Shown in pieces: positions 23,651 through 35,049 of a DNA stretch of 64,000 nucleotides. Each line of letters begins with the position of its first letter. The first letter of the stretch is position 1. The DNA comes from Ascaphus truei (lineage: Eukaryota > Chordata > Amphibia > Anura > Ascaphidae), in NCBI GenBank assembly GCA_036426205.1, contig CM071568.1, positions 232,696,427 to 232,760,426 of the forward strand, read 5' to 3'. The translations under genes and the position numbers were made by a program. The notes under the pieces were generated by a model. That model was not told the origin of the DNA. It saw only the letters and a program-made list of their open reading frames with translations, and searched no databases.

Positions 23651-24036
23651 CTTTGGATAGTATCAGGAGAAGAGAGATTGGCCTGTAGTTTCAAACAGTG
23701 TTTTTGTCCCCACTTTTGAAGATTGGGACAACTCTGGCAGTTTAACAGGTATAAGGGATATGACCTGAAGACAAGATTGAGTTGATTAGTGAAGCAAGCG
23801 GTTTGGAAATGGTTGGGGCACCAAGTCGTAGGAACTTAGATTGTAGTAAGTAAGGTCCACATTGGCTGTTTAGTTTTAATTTGAGGAGCACTTGTGTAAT
23901 CTCCTCTTCAGATACTGGGACAAATTGAAAACTGTGGGCAGTGTTGCGAGAGGGTGGGTCTACAGAGGTACTCCCAGAATGAGGTTCATGTATGTACTGT
24001 ACTGTAGTTCAGGTTGTGTTTCACTAATAAATTAGT
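23651..24036 (-). pseudogene. L2/CR1-type LINE, RT N-terminal part
   Basis: The minus strand reads FKSGDKN, then NYRPIS and LSKVIEK, the classical RT motif 1-2 region of non-LTR elements, between 23640 and 23740. Coding decays farther right. It joins 20550-22003 across the 22018-23636 insert and 25073-26009 across the solo LTR, so all three are one LINE copy. Confidence 0.8.
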
Positions 24037-24041
24037 AGCAC

Positions 24042-25067
24042 TGTGGCAGGACGGCCTGTAGGCGAGGTCAGACAATAGTCCACATGTGTAGTTTCAGGTT
24101 AAAGCAAATGTTAAATGGTTTTATTTCTCTACAGTAGAACTAAACATTTGGGCACACTGCACCTTTAAGTCAACACAAAATATAGCAGCAAAATAACATC
24201 TACTCCACATTGGGAGAACGTACTCACAATTCAAGCCCGATCTACCAGGCTGGCTGGCTATCTCCAGTTACCAACCTTATATCATATATTACAACAGTCA
24301 GGAAACAATATTGAAGTCTTACTGTCCTTTAGAAAGAGGTTTGGTTATCCATCTGCATAGCAGCTGTCAATGTTCCAAAATTGACAAACGGGGTTCAGTT
24401 GATAATAAGTAGTTTATTTCAATACATAGTATAGTATGATCATACTCATTCAAAAGTCTACAAGACTCTCTCTGCCAGGGAGTGTCCAGTCAGCCTCTTT
24501 ATACATTCTTGATTCCTTTGTCTCAAACGGTTACTAGGCAGATTACACTAAACACTCCTTAATTCTTAAACCAATCATATTACAGCTCATTAAACTTGGT
24601 TAGAACTGGCAATGAATAGTAACTGGTACCAACACTCTCCAGGAATGTGGGCGTTACTTTAGGCCCAGTCGTAAATCAACTTAGAAGCGAAATCTCTCAT
24701 ACACTCCACATACATTCTTTCACACAAAATGGAAACTGGACATAACTGACTTTACAAAATGGAAACTGAACATCACTTTCAATCCTTCTTCAGAGACCCC
24801 CCAGTCCATTTCAAAAATACATCAACAGTATCTTCATTTTAGCAATATTATTTTGTCACAGCTTGTCTAGGATAGCTCTGTAGTATGAGGCAGCCACCTT
24901 ATTACAAGCATTGGCTTCCTTATATCTCATGCTGGTTGTCAGGTGTGTCTGCTTACCTCCTGATTACCCAACTATTCCTCCTCGGTTAACCGTCTGAGTG
25001 CTGGATGAAGGACTCAGACATATGTTTCCCAGGCATAACTATTAGTAGCTGACTTCACCCTGTCACA
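24042..25067 (-). mobile_element. Solo LTR inserted in the LINE, 5-bp target duplication
   Basis: It runs from TGTGGCAGGAC to CCTGTCACA, 1026 bp. AGCAC lies immediately on both sides (24037-24041, 25068-25072). A reversed poly(A) signal (GGTTTTATTTC, about 24117) near the left end gives minus orientation. No coding. LINE sequence resumes on the right. Confidence 0.85.
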
Positions 25068-25072
25068 AGCAC

Positions 25073-26009
25073 ACCCCACAAAGTATTAATTGAATGCATT
25101 TGCAATGTCAGTGGGATTTGCAAGGGTAATATCCTCCTAAATTATATTACATGGTTGTTGATGGCTAGTGGGCTGGAATATTTTGTTGATAACCTTCCAG
25201 AAGTTACCTGAATTTGATAGATTCTGATGAAGATTGTCAGAGTCATATTGTGTTTTTACATGCATTGTTTGCCTTGTGCACATATTCCGCAGGCATCTGT
25301 AGTTATTAAGATCCTTAGTTGTGCCAGTTACTTTGCAGCTTTTCCACAAGGCATCCCTAAGATGGTAGAGCACTATAAGGTCAGTTGTAACCCATGGAAG
25401 GTGCCCCCCGTACCTTATTCTACGTAGTGGAGCATGAGTATCACAGAGTTTTAAGATCGCGGATTGGAAATAGTCGAGTTCAGAATCGGGGTCGGGATTC
25501 AAGTCGATTCTGTACCAAGGGCAGCTGGTAAGATCAGTCAGAAACTGTTGTGGGTTAAAGTTTCTAAATGTTCTAATGAGGAGAACTTTATGGCTTGATT
25601 GGGGGGATCTGATTTTCCTTACACAGTACACTATTGCATGGTCACTGAAAATGTCAGGTAGCATGCCAGAGGATTTGCTTCTGCTGGGACTAGAGGAGAG
25701 AATCCAGTCTAACAAGAAATGGCTATGAGATTTCAGGTTTGTCCATGTGGGTTGGGAAATTAGTTGCATTAGGTTAACTGACTTGAGTTGTATCTGGATT
25801 TTGTTGTTTTTAGGGTCCAGCCAATTGTAGTTGAAATCCTGAAGAACTAGCAGCTCATTCATTTTGTTCTGAGTGGAAATTGAGTCAAGAAACTTGGCGA
25901 TATCAGTTTGGGATTGTAGTCTGGCTTTAGGGGGTTGGTAGATGCCAGGAATAAGAACACGCTTAGAAAAGGAGAGGTAGAGTTTTCCAAGGGTGGTACA
26001 GCGAGGCAT
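25073..26009 (-). pseudogene. LINE apurinic-type endonuclease region
   Basis: A 290-codon minus-strand frame begins near 26009. Residues ~57-66 read LQDFNYNWLD, where functional APE-type LINE endonucleases have GDFN. Residues ~121-128 read SDHAIVYC, the conserved SDH motif. The C-terminal ~150 residues resemble the linker before RT. It ends at a stop at 25137, so it is separated from the RT by decay as well as by the LTR. It is one of the longest intact frames in the window. The changed GDFN and broken RT mean it is not an active enzyme. Confidence 0.85.
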
Positions 26010-26294
26010 GAAATAAAATAATATATATAATAATTTAAATGTATTTACATATAAAAAAAATATAATTCATTTGACTAGTTATCTTATTGGACTTAGTATT
26101 AAGTAGAGATATGGCACTCACAATCTGGCATGTTTCAGTCAATCAGTCCATTTCAGACTAGTTCCCTCACTTGGGTTTGGTTATCTGGGACAGGATATTA
26201 TTCATATTCTATCATGTTTTTGTATCACCACCATCTGACCTGTCTCCTGTCTATCAGTCCCAACTGGATAGAACAATAACTGAACTAACTACTA

Positions 26295-26625
26295 ACACCG
26301 ATTGCAAACTTTTTGAGCTGCACCCTCCTGCCAGCTCCCCCTCGCTCTCGCTCCCCCCATTCACTTGTGTGCGGAATCAACTGACGCAGCGGGGTTACAT
26401 GACGCGACATCACGTGACCCAGTTTCCATAAAGACGGCCATGTGACCTCACCCCACTGCACTGCGGCATTTGATGCGTCTGATTCGAGGTAAGTTTAATT
26501 GTTGCAGAGGCTTCACGCGATCCCCCAGCATTTAATTTAAATGCCTCGGGGAAGAGCACGGGGCCTCTGCAAGGGCCCACGCCCCCTGGGGGCGCACCCT
26601 CACTTTTCACACCGCTGTACTACAT
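26295..26625. mobile_element. Possible hAT-type MITE
   Basis: The right end GGGGGCGCACCCTCACTTT...CACACCGCTG resembles, inverted, the left CCGATTGCAAACTTTTTGAG and GCTGCACCC. It has the same GC-rich body and CCGCTG end as the clear hAT at 40761-41056. Target duplications (TACTAACA/TACTACAT) are only partly alike. Confidence 0.4.
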
Positions 26626-26654
26626 ACCCTTATCGTGTGGTCGGGATTTAAAAC

Positions 26655-26750
26655 ATATATATATATAGAAGATATATAGTGAGAGGAGAGTATAGATATG
26701 AGAGATAGATAGAGATATATATAGATATATATATATATATATATATATTT
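26655..26750. repeat. TA/GATA microsatellite
   Basis: Runs of TATATA interrupted by GAGAGA and AGATAT. Confidence 0.9.
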
Positions 26751-26904
26751 TTGTAAAGTACACAAATTAATCAGTTTTGTTTTTCTTTTCTCTTTTTTCT
26801 CTTTTAAATATAGAGGGGGGAGGGGGGTGGCACTAAATTCTAATTTTCTCAGTAAGCGAAGACCAAACCCAAAAGCGTTTGATGAAATTTGGCAAAATCA
26901 AATC

Positions 26905-28618
26905 AAATCCAAAATCAAAACACAATTTATTTTTTTTAGAACTGAACACATATTTTGTTTGTAATTATGTGGGGAAACTTAGTGTTGCTTTATTTTAGAG
27001 CATGTTCATTTCAGAGGGTAAACAAAATATTAAATGACACTTTAAAGCATGAAGTTTACATCTAAATAATGCCTAAAAAAATACAAATTTCAAACTGGAC
27101 ATGTGGAAAAAGGCAACCATGTGAATAGTACAAACTCTGTAAATCCAGCTCTTAAGCAATTTGTGGAACTGGTACAAAGTTAATATGCAACAGTTTACAG
27201 CTCCAAATGAAGTCTGTTGCAAGCAAAACATTTAGAAAAATAGGCTTCAACAAAACACATTTCTTGGCTTCACCCAGTCTGGCTGGGTGGCTATACTTTA
27301 AAATGAATCATTACATTGTATCAAAAGAGTGCAAATCAACAACTAGCATTTTTCTCTCACTTGATCATCAACAGAGAGCTTGGCTTTAGCTCAATTTCTT
27401 TTATTAGTAGAAAAAAAAGAAGAAAACAATGCAAAAGAAATCTTTTCAAAACTTCTATGGCACAATGGAAGTCCAAACTGTAGGGAGTAGAATGATGCAT
27501 CTATTTCCACTTACTGTATTAAGAAATTGCTAAATCACTTGCTTGCAGATCAGTTTTTGATGTACCACTTGTGAGTAATGATATAATTTCCTAAATCACA
27601 GACATAAATACATAAAGCTGCCTCTCTGTGGTTATGTATTATCTCATAGTATTATGTATTGTAAAGGTAAGCAAAAAAAAAGAAGTATAATTTTTTTAAA
27701 AAAAAGGCATTATTTATGCTGAACATTTGAAATTTGAAAATGCATAAATATTATAGTTTCTCCAACACACAGCAATATAAAACACTGCCTTTTAGCTTTA
27801 AAATGTGGAAATCATCTACAGAACCACATAACAGGAAAACAAAATGAGGACATATGGATTTTCCTTTCTGTTATTGTTTTATTAAAAGTACTGTATGCTG
27901 CTACAATATGTTCTGAGTCATAACCTTGTGAACGCTATACATGTAAACACTCCTAGATCTAATTTTGATAGCTCCATTCGGATTTATAGCAATGCAATTT
28001 CATTATTTGAGATAATGTACATGTCAAAAAAAAGCATCAAAAGTACTTCCTGTGCACTTGACAGGGTGACAAAATATTTCTCCTATCCTTTCCTAATTGA
28101 GCTGCAGTACAAAAGCAGACATTATAATAATATTAATAATAGTTACATGGATATTTGTAGATACTGTGTAACCCTTCAGTCCATTTTCCCAGACAATGGC
28201 CCCTACAAAAAGGTTTCAAAATAGGACATAACACAATATGAATGCCACTTCTTTCTATCTTACATTTTAAAAACATCATTGAAATCAGAAAGTTCATTTA
28301 CAAAGGACTGGCAGTTGCAATCACAGCAATAATGTAGTGCTGAGAAAAAAAAGGGTAATTGGTTTGGTAAAGATCGCTTTCCATTACACCATAAAGCACT
28401 ACACAATAGGAAAGGTTGCCAATTAAGCAATCATGAATACCAAGTACTGAAGCTGATGAAAATAGGGCAGTGGTTTAAATAGATTTGCAAGCAATTTACC
28501 TTTTCACAATGTTGGCAATCTGATGCAATTTGCTTGCAATTTTGTCTGCTTTCAGTAGCACTCGAAGCTGACACTACACAGACCAAATGGCAAAGAGGCC
28601 TGCATAGAAAATGTAAAA
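26905..28618 (-). other. Probable 3' UTR of the minus-strand host gene
   Basis: Non-coding, AT-rich, apparently repeat-free sequence lies directly downstream of the terminal coding exon. On the minus strand an AATAAA sits at about 26926-26931 and another at about 26988-26993; the first would place cleavage near 26905. About 1.7 kb is a normal vertebrate 3' UTR length. A microsatellite begins just beyond. This is inferred from position and composition, not from transcripts. Confidence 0.5.
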
Positions 28619-28833
28619 CTATCTTGGCTGCATCAGGGAACCAGAATAGTGGTTCATCAGGAAAATTACAACAATTAACATAAGTGCTGCAAAAATCAAC
28701 ACTTTAAATGTCACACTCACTGGTCTGTCCAAAGACTGTAAAAGTGCCATCTCCATTGCTGGACTAACAGTAAATATGAAGCAATCACCAACAAGCCTTG
28801 AGGCTGATGGCTTTACAATTGATGTGACATTCT
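28619..28833 (-). CDS. Terminal coding exon of an unrecognised single-pass membrane protein
   Basis: On the minus strand a frame of about 71 codons ends at a TAG at 28619-28621. It encodes a polar stretch starting NVTSIVKPSAS, then CFIFTVSPAMEMALL, a short DRPV segment, a clear membrane helix FKVLIFAALMLIVVIFLM, and the tail NHYSGSLMQPR. A pyrimidine-rich acceptor ending CACTCAG places the exon start at 28833 in phase 1; an in-frame stop lies a little farther upstream, so an intron is needed. The C-terminal helix with a ~12-residue tail suggests a tail-anchored or type II membrane protein. I do not recognise the family. A possible preceding small exon at about 29080-29140 (good acceptor TTGTATCCCAG, donor GTATGT) is speculative. 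Likely the only host coding sequence here. Confidence 0.6.
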
Positions 28834-29323
28834 CTGAGTGAACAAATAGCCACTTATTTCACAAAAGTAACTATTTTTCCTTCTTTTTTTTTTCTTTTTA
28901 GATTTAACTTAAATTGTATCAACAGAAAACTGACCTTTTCGTTTTTTATATACAGTATGTTTCTTTGCTTTTCCCGTATAGTTTTATTTCAGTGTAAAAG
29001 TATTTTCTATGCAATAATTCAAGTGATTTGAATCAAGTTAATTAAACTAAAAATGCTCACCACGCATTAGATACAGTACATACTGTAGACAGATAACTGC
29101 AGGTGGCAGATCCAAAAAGTTTACCGCTCTGCTGGATGCTCTCCTGGGATACAAGAGAACTAGAATACCATTACACTACATGCTGTTTATCATATGTCAC
29201 TGAAGTATGTCAATGGGTTTTTGTAAAGAATGAGATTATATGAACTTGTGCCTTTATGTCTAAATTGAAACTACTGTAAAACTTCTTAAGGTATTGCAAG
29301 CACAGCCATCACACACAACAATA
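28834..29323. other. Probable intron; no repeat recognised
   Basis: AT-rich sequence between the terminal exon and the Harbinger MITE. The candidate microexon noted for the terminal exon lies here. Confidence 0.4.
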
Positions 29324-29326
29324 TTA

Positions 29327-29584
29327 GGCTGCGTACATAGTGGATCCGATGGTGCGAGCATCATCGCTCGCACCAACTCCAAACAAATGGGGGCCAATGT
29401 ACATGTCCAGGTCACGTGTGCGGTTCAGCCAATGAGGGCGAACCGCCCACATGATGTCACGGGTATGCCCCCCCTGGCACGCCCCCGCCATGCCCCACCC
29501 CTCGTTCAACCCTGCAGGAAACAGATCTCTGCAAGTACAGGCGCAGGTAACGTCACGCATGCGTGCCTTACTATGTCCGAGGCC
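29327..29584. mobile_element. PIF-Harbinger MITE with TTA duplication
   Basis: It begins GGCTGCGTACATAGTGGATC and ends (reverse complement) GGCCTCGGACATAGTAAGGC. Both termini share GGC..CG.ACATAGT. TTA flanks both sides (29324-29326, 29585-29587), the 3-bp duplication typical of PIF-Harbinger. The GC-rich 258-bp interior is non-coding; a long plus-strand open frame across it is incidental. Confidence 0.75.
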
Positions 29585-29589
29585 TTAAT

Positions 29590-30600
29590 ACAAAAACTCG
29601 AGACATGCACTTGACCCCATGTTTTGGCTCTAAAACTTTTACATGTTTTTGTTAAAGCTCGTTAGTTGGTTTGGGCTTTGAAGGTTTAGGGGAAAATGTG
29701 AATTTGGTGGGGGGAAAAAAGCATTACGGTACTGTATGTCATGTAACCTGGAGCTGTTTGTGCTTCATATGTAGGTTTTTTTGCCATTTGCAAACTATCT
29801 AGCAAAAATAATTATAAAAATAATGTGTTGGATAAAAAAGTGTAGTTTGAGGAAGAAGTTTTGACAAAATGTGTATGTACAGTGTATGAAAGAAAAATTA
29901 TACAGTACATGTTAACTGGAACTGACAAACTTGTATAGAGTAGGCACATGTGTCTCTCTCTCTGGTTCTGTGTGTCTCTCTGCCTCTCTCTTTGTCTCCA
30001 TGCCAGCCTAGAAATACACACTCCATTCGACCTTCCTGCCTACATGAAATACCAGCAGGGGAAAGAAGTAGCAGCTTTACAGGGAGGTGGAAATGCAGCG
30101 AGACCTGTGCTGAGAGGGAAATGAATACAAGGTTTTGGCTAATTTTTGGTTCCAGACTAGCACGCAGACCACAGAAATGATAAAGAATCAGATTTACACA
30201 ATCCAGTTTCAATCACCTCTAACAAAACCAAACATCTGACAAGCTTTTATCTATATCTATTGACGTTTGGCAAGGCAGCTGCCTTGGGCCCTGCACTTTC
30301 GGGTCCCCGCGCTCCCTCCTCTCTCTTTTCCGGTCGGTGCAAGGATCCAGCTTCCACTCGACTGGAGAGGGGAGCTGGAGGAGGGAGCGTGGGGCCCCAG
30401 GACCAGCAGTGCCGCTTCTCAACGAGAGGTGTGTGGTTTTACATTCTCTGGAGTGACCGCCTCCTGTAGAGTCGCGTTTCTACGTTCACTGATGTCAAAA
30501 GACATTGTGACGTCATGATGCTTCCACAGAAGGGCCGCTCTTCAAGGTAACTCCCTTATCTTTTTTACGCATGGGGGCCCCGCAAAGCAAAGGTTTTTTT
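29590..30600. other. No gene recognised; GC-rich block 30268-30560
   Basis: The first half is AT-rich. A CT-rich run lies at 29950-30000. The GC-rich block starting GGCAAGGCAGCTGCCTTGGG looks transposon-derived, but I could not find both ends. Confidence 0.3.
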
Positions 30601-30606
30601 CTTTGC

Positions 30607-30735
30607 AGACACTCACTGCACACACTCACTGCACACTGCATAAACTCACAGCACACTGCACACACTCACTGCACACTCACATCACACTGTACACACTCAC
30701 AGCACACACAGCACACACAGAACACATTCACAGCC
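30607..30735. repeat. CACACTCACTGCA minisatellite
   Basis: Tandem units of about 13 bp (CACACTCACTGCA and variants) produce histidine/threonine-rich frames that are not genes. Confidence 0.9.
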
Positions 30736-30784
30736 CCCCCTCCCCCTACCTTTGGTGTCAGCTGCTGGGGCATCGTAAGGCTGC

Positions 30785-31065
30785 TGGCGGGGATTGATGC
30801 GAGGCTGGGGGGGAAATCGGTGCGAGGCTTGGGGATTGGTGCGAAGATGAGTGCGAGGCTGGGGGAGGATCGGTGCGGGGCTGGGTGATTGGTGCGGGGA
30901 TCAGTCCGAGGCTGGGGGGGATCGGTGCGAGGCTGGGGGATTGGTGCGGGGATCGGTGGTTGGATGGTGCGGAGCTGCTGAAGTGGTTGGATCGGTGCGA
31001 GGCTGGCGGATTGGAGCGGGGATCAGTGGTTGGATGGTGCGGAGCTGCTGAGGGAAGTGCGGGGA
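30785..31065. repeat. G-rich minisatellite
   Basis: Repeats of GGTGCGAGGCTGGGGGATC and variants, plus a longer doubled block around GTGGTTGGATGGTGCGGAGC (30956 and 31025). Frames on both strands are compositional. Confidence 0.9.
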
Positions 31066-31235
31066 ATGCTGGGAGAAGTATGATGGCTTCTAGGGGACGT
31101 GTAGGCTGACGGCGCCTCACTCCACCTCCTCCCATTCCTCCTTCTTCCCGATTGGGCGCGTGGCGGCCATCGGGTGGCCCCCGAGGACCGCGCTATAACG
31201 TGGTTGAGCTGTATTAGGTGACCTTTTTATTTGGA

Positions 31236-31760
31236 CTAACAATTTATGTCAGGACAAGCTTTGGAGAGGTCTCCTCTCTTCCTTATGTCGGCAATACTGA
31301 TTAACAAGGAATCTATGGCTAAAACAGGGCTTTGGAGAGCAGAAAAAAAAATAGAAAAACAACAGATATATATTGTGGATAAGGTAGGATGAGAAAGTGT
31401 TTGAAGACATGGGAAGGGTAATAAAACGGTGACAAGGAACAGCAAGGAGGGGAAAGGGGATGCTTTGGGGGGGGGGGGAGTTTGGATAAGAACATTGGAA
31501 GAGAGGTAGGCGGGATAATTACAAACAATTGTGATAATGTGTGAGAAACCCCATAACCGCATTAAGTCCCCTTCTTTTGGTGTCAAGGAGTCTTATCATT
31601 CTGAGTTCAAATGTTTTCCGTTCTTGGGTGCGTTAAAACATTCCATTGACGATTTTTATTTTTAAATCATTTATGGAATGATCTGGTTGTGAGAAATTAT
31701 GTTCCACTGGTGAGCAGTAACTTCCTTCTTCGTGGTGTTGTATAGAGTGTCTGTGCATTA
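31236..31760 (-). pseudogene. Penelope-like element, GIY-YIG endonuclease C-terminal part
   Basis: The minus strand from 31760 encodes MHRHSIQHHEEGSYCSP and VEHNF, then a decayed continuation with a KTFELRMI-type segment and LLDT before the non-coding 3' end near 31236. This is the C-terminal half of the PLE endonuclease. The copy is truncated at its 5' side exactly where the oppositely oriented copy begins, giving a head-to-head pair. Several stops and shifts make it inactive. A G-run at about 31468 lies in its tail. Confidence 0.75.
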
Positions 31761-31774
31761 AATTAGTCAACAGA

Positions 31775-32098
31775 AAACTTCATAACGAACTTAAAGATAA
31801 TGGCACAAAACCATGCAACAACACGTTGCAAACTCTGCAAACATAAATGCCAAGATCCCACAGCCAGTCACAACCATGGAACACTCAATGTTAAAGGATC
31901 ATACTGCTGCACATCCAGGAATGTTGTATATATGATTCAATGTAACAAATGTGACCAAGGATGCTACATTGGTGAAACAGTCAAAAACTTCAAGGCAGAA
32001 TGAACATGCACAGACACTCTATACAAAACCATGAAGAAGGAAGCTACTGCTCAACAGTGGGACATCATTTCTCACTATACCATACACATTTTAAGTTA
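31775..32098 (+). pseudogene. Penelope-like element, GIY-YIG endonuclease
   Basis: The plus strand encodes CKLCKHKC, GSYCCTSRNVVYMIQC, CNKC and CYIGET. These are the Cys-rich segment and the GIY-YIG core of a Neptune-type Penelope endonuclease (VVY-I-C....YVGET). After a stop the same homology continues in a shifted frame (MHRHSIQNHEEGSYCS), matching the inverted copy on the left. RT is absent on this strand. It ends where a satellite monomer begins. Confidence 0.8.
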
Positions 32099-32099
32099 T

Positions 32100-32345
32100 G
32101 AGGGGTAAAAAAGGCGTCAAGAAACCTCCACCGTATAGCATATAGCAAGTAAAAAGATCACTTGTGAGCACATTCACGTCTTAGACAGGTCTGCAACCCT
32201 GCCTTTCACCATTATCACCTAGCATACAGTGCTTCCACTGCAGCAAGGAATTCTGGGAAATGACATGGGAAATTACATGCAAATGAGCACACCGTGTCAC
32301 CTTTTGCCTGAAATCCATTTTTACATGGCATTGTTATATACTTAA
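32100..32345 (+). repeat. Isolated satellite monomer
   Basis: It has GAAACCTCCACCGTATAGC, CACGTCTTAGACAGGTCTGC, TTCTGGGAAATGACATGGG and TTACATGCAAATGAGCACAC. An inserted GGGAAATTACATG duplicates the octamer flank. It is closer to the 40.1-kb units than to the 12-kb array. Confidence 0.85.
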
Positions 32346-33290
32346 AACGTGCTCCCTACCCACCCCGGACCCAAACCCCCACTAAACAGATAGCATAAGA
32401 GGGGGGGGGCAAATATGGCGCTCCCATTTGCGCTGTTTTCCTCCCTTCTACGTTGTGTTGTAAACTAAATTTGGTGCTCTTCACTAAAGAAAATAGTGTG
32501 TGAGAAGAAAAAGAATAGATTCCGTGATAACTGTGGTCATTAACGATGCGCTTCCCGGGACATCACTGAAGTGGCAGACATCTGCTATTACCCCTAGATC
32601 ACTTGTCACTTCAATGATTAGTGTACACTGGGAGCCCACATACCAGTAGTTTCCCACCCACAGTCATCCACGATTCTCCCTGGGCTATCCTAGTAATTGG
32701 TCACCAACAATCACCTAACGTCAGGACCGAAGGAGGGCAAGGCCCTCCCAAAGGGTTGCCAACTAGGCATTCAACAATGCAACGGGATATAGGTCCCCAT
32801 TCCCCAAAGATCCATTCTAGAGACATATTGGACGTACCCCGTAGGGTCGACCAACGCTCTTGTGGATCTTTGGGAGATGGTGGAAAAACTGACGGGATTA
32901 ATGGATGGAGGGATTGAAGCCAAACAATCCAACTTCCTTTTTTGTTGAGCAACTTGTGTGTTTGCTGAACCCATAATCCCATACAGATTATACATAATGT
33001 CCTCAAGAAGTCTGGTGGAGTTGGTCCTGCTGTTAGTTCAAGAGTCAGGAGGACTATCCCCACAAGCTGTCGGTGGTAAGCTTCCCTGAGATATCACGCT
33101 GTCCTACTCTGAACCACCACCGACCGCCCTGCCCTCCCTTGGTCAGCACTCTTTAAAATTACCAACATTGGAATCCTACTCTTGTCATGTTTTGATTGGC
33201 CAAACTTCCCATCCCTAATGGGCCAAATTGGTCATCATTAATACTTGAAAATGGAAAACCATGTGCCAAAAACACCTAAGGTCAACGAAT
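32346..33290. other. No gene recognised
   Basis: Only short or low-quality frames. The minus-strand frame at 32701-33063 (120 codons) has no family I know and no repeat signature. It lies just downstream (minus sense) of a Penelope N-terminal remnant, so it may be element sequence. Confidence 0.3.
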
Positions 33291-33299
33291 CACCACAAA

Positions 33300-34160
33300 C
33301 TTTCAACATCATTGACAGATAAGCGGCCTTCTGTCACAAAGGAAGATACAACTCCACTTTGATTTTCTCTAAGTTTTGATCCCAGTGCTGTTCAATGTGT
33401 AAGTCTGGGAATCCTCCACATGATACTTTTCTTCGGTAAGATCATTCAGGTCTCTTAAGCACAAATATCTTGAAGGAATCAAGTGTGACCTGTTGTGGAG
33501 GAAATGACACAGGGGCTTAGTAGTGTATACATCAATAGTGTTCGCTTGAGGATTAATCCCGACAGAGAAAGACTCGTCAGGATTTATCCCCTCCTTTTTT
33601 GGTGAAAGAATTTTTTATTAGAGTTGTGGCGGATATCTCTTGTGTACATCCACAGCTTGTACCAAAAAGATCAAGTGCCCATTGAGGGTGCATATTTTAA
33701 GCCTTTATTGAGGAGAGAAATCTCTTGACTTTGTTAATCAATACCAGAAAATTTATTACATTTTTAGTATTTGTTAATAATTCTTCTTTCTTTTGTGTGC
33801 TCTTTTTCCCCCTGTCTCTTCTTTCTTCCCCCTCCTGGTTCCTTTTCGTTTTTTTCTTCTGAAGACTGAGTAAGTTTTTGACTGCTCATGATGGTAAGAG
33901 TCATTCAATCTGCCAGCCTGAGTGCACCCCGGAGGGAGTTTTACCATCAGATGGGCCAATTGTGTCCCTGGATTGAGATTGGTTTCTCGCAATCATTACT
34001 AGATCTTGTTCCATATTTACAAAGAAAAACAGAGTGGTGTACACACTTTCTCCATCAGAGAATTCAGAGTCATCCGCTTAAATGTCAGTGTTACGACTTT
34101 TTAATATTGATTTATGGTGTTGATCTGCGTGAGTTGTTTTTTCTAGTGTATTCTGAGATG
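33300..34160 (-). pseudogene. Penelope-like element, N-terminal region before RT
   Basis: On the minus strand a Lys/Glu-rich coiled segment (33774-33900) is followed near 33715 by SLLNKGLKYAPS. That is the hallmark at the start of the conserved PLE region (LLSKGL-F-PTP) that precedes RT. Later short frames with LCLRDLN-type text continue to about 33430. Frames are broken repeatedly and the RT catalytic core is missing. Orientation is the same as the endonuclease fragment at 31236-31760, so they may be parts of one decayed copy. Confidence 0.6.
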
Positions 34161-35040
34161 AACGATCCACAACATTGTTAATTCTCTTGCCATCTGTAAA
34201 TTTGGTTTTTTCTCATAATCAATGCGATCGCGGTCCGTACTTTATCTGTTTCCTTATCATATTTCACGTTCTGCTTCCTCAACAGTATTGGACAGAATTT
34301 TATCATAATTAGGCGAAGCCTCTCATGTCCTGGAACTGGCGCAATTTCTCTTGTAGTTCTTTAATCTGAATGTCAATGGAATCTTTTTTATTCCCACTAG
34401 CCATATCCCTCACCACACTACTGCAAAACACTTTTTAAAAATCTCACAGCCTTATGTATGCTAGCGTACCCCCGAACCCTTCCTACCAGGTTCTGGGTGA
34501 TCAGGTCTTAGCTGGGCATCCCCCCCTATACTAGGGACCGCCCTTTACCATTTCAGGGATACCACACATCCCTATCCCCATACCTTTCTGGTCTGTGCGG
34601 AAGCAGGGAATCCTAGAGGTGTGTCACGCAAGCATTTTCAAGGCAGGATTTTGACCGGAGCAATTATGCCTATATGTATCCGGGATTCCAACCTGATTCC
34701 TTGGGTCTTTTTTGGGGTATCCAGCACCTCTGGACCCCGACTATCCTTGGCACAATCTGAGAGACTTTCCTCTGCAAAACCAACCCGATGAAACTCAAAG
34801 CCTAGCAATCTCTGCTGCTGGCACACCTGGAAGTTAACACACGGAAATTCTTTATTGTCGCATAATTTTAACACAATGCATAGACAAACACTGGGCTCAA
34901 GACTGACACTCCTGAACCCCAATAAGTGGGCTTAACCTTATTGTGACCGTGATTACCCCCTCATGACACATCAGGACATAGTACTACTACTCACCCATTA
35001 CTCTCCAATTCTTGCCAAGCCAGTAGAAATCACTAAAGAG
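34161..35040. other. No gene recognised
   Basis: Mixed sequence. The minus frame at 34638-34922 has no recognised domain. No repeat ends are visible. Confidence 0.3.
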
Positions 35041-35049
35041 CAACTTTTC

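Noticed and set aside
29294..29614. 106-codon plus-strand frame
   Set aside because: Spans the Harbinger MITE end to end; incidental.
30571..31135. Frames across the 30.6-31.1 kb minisatellites
   Set aside because: Pure repeat translation on both strands; no family resemblance.
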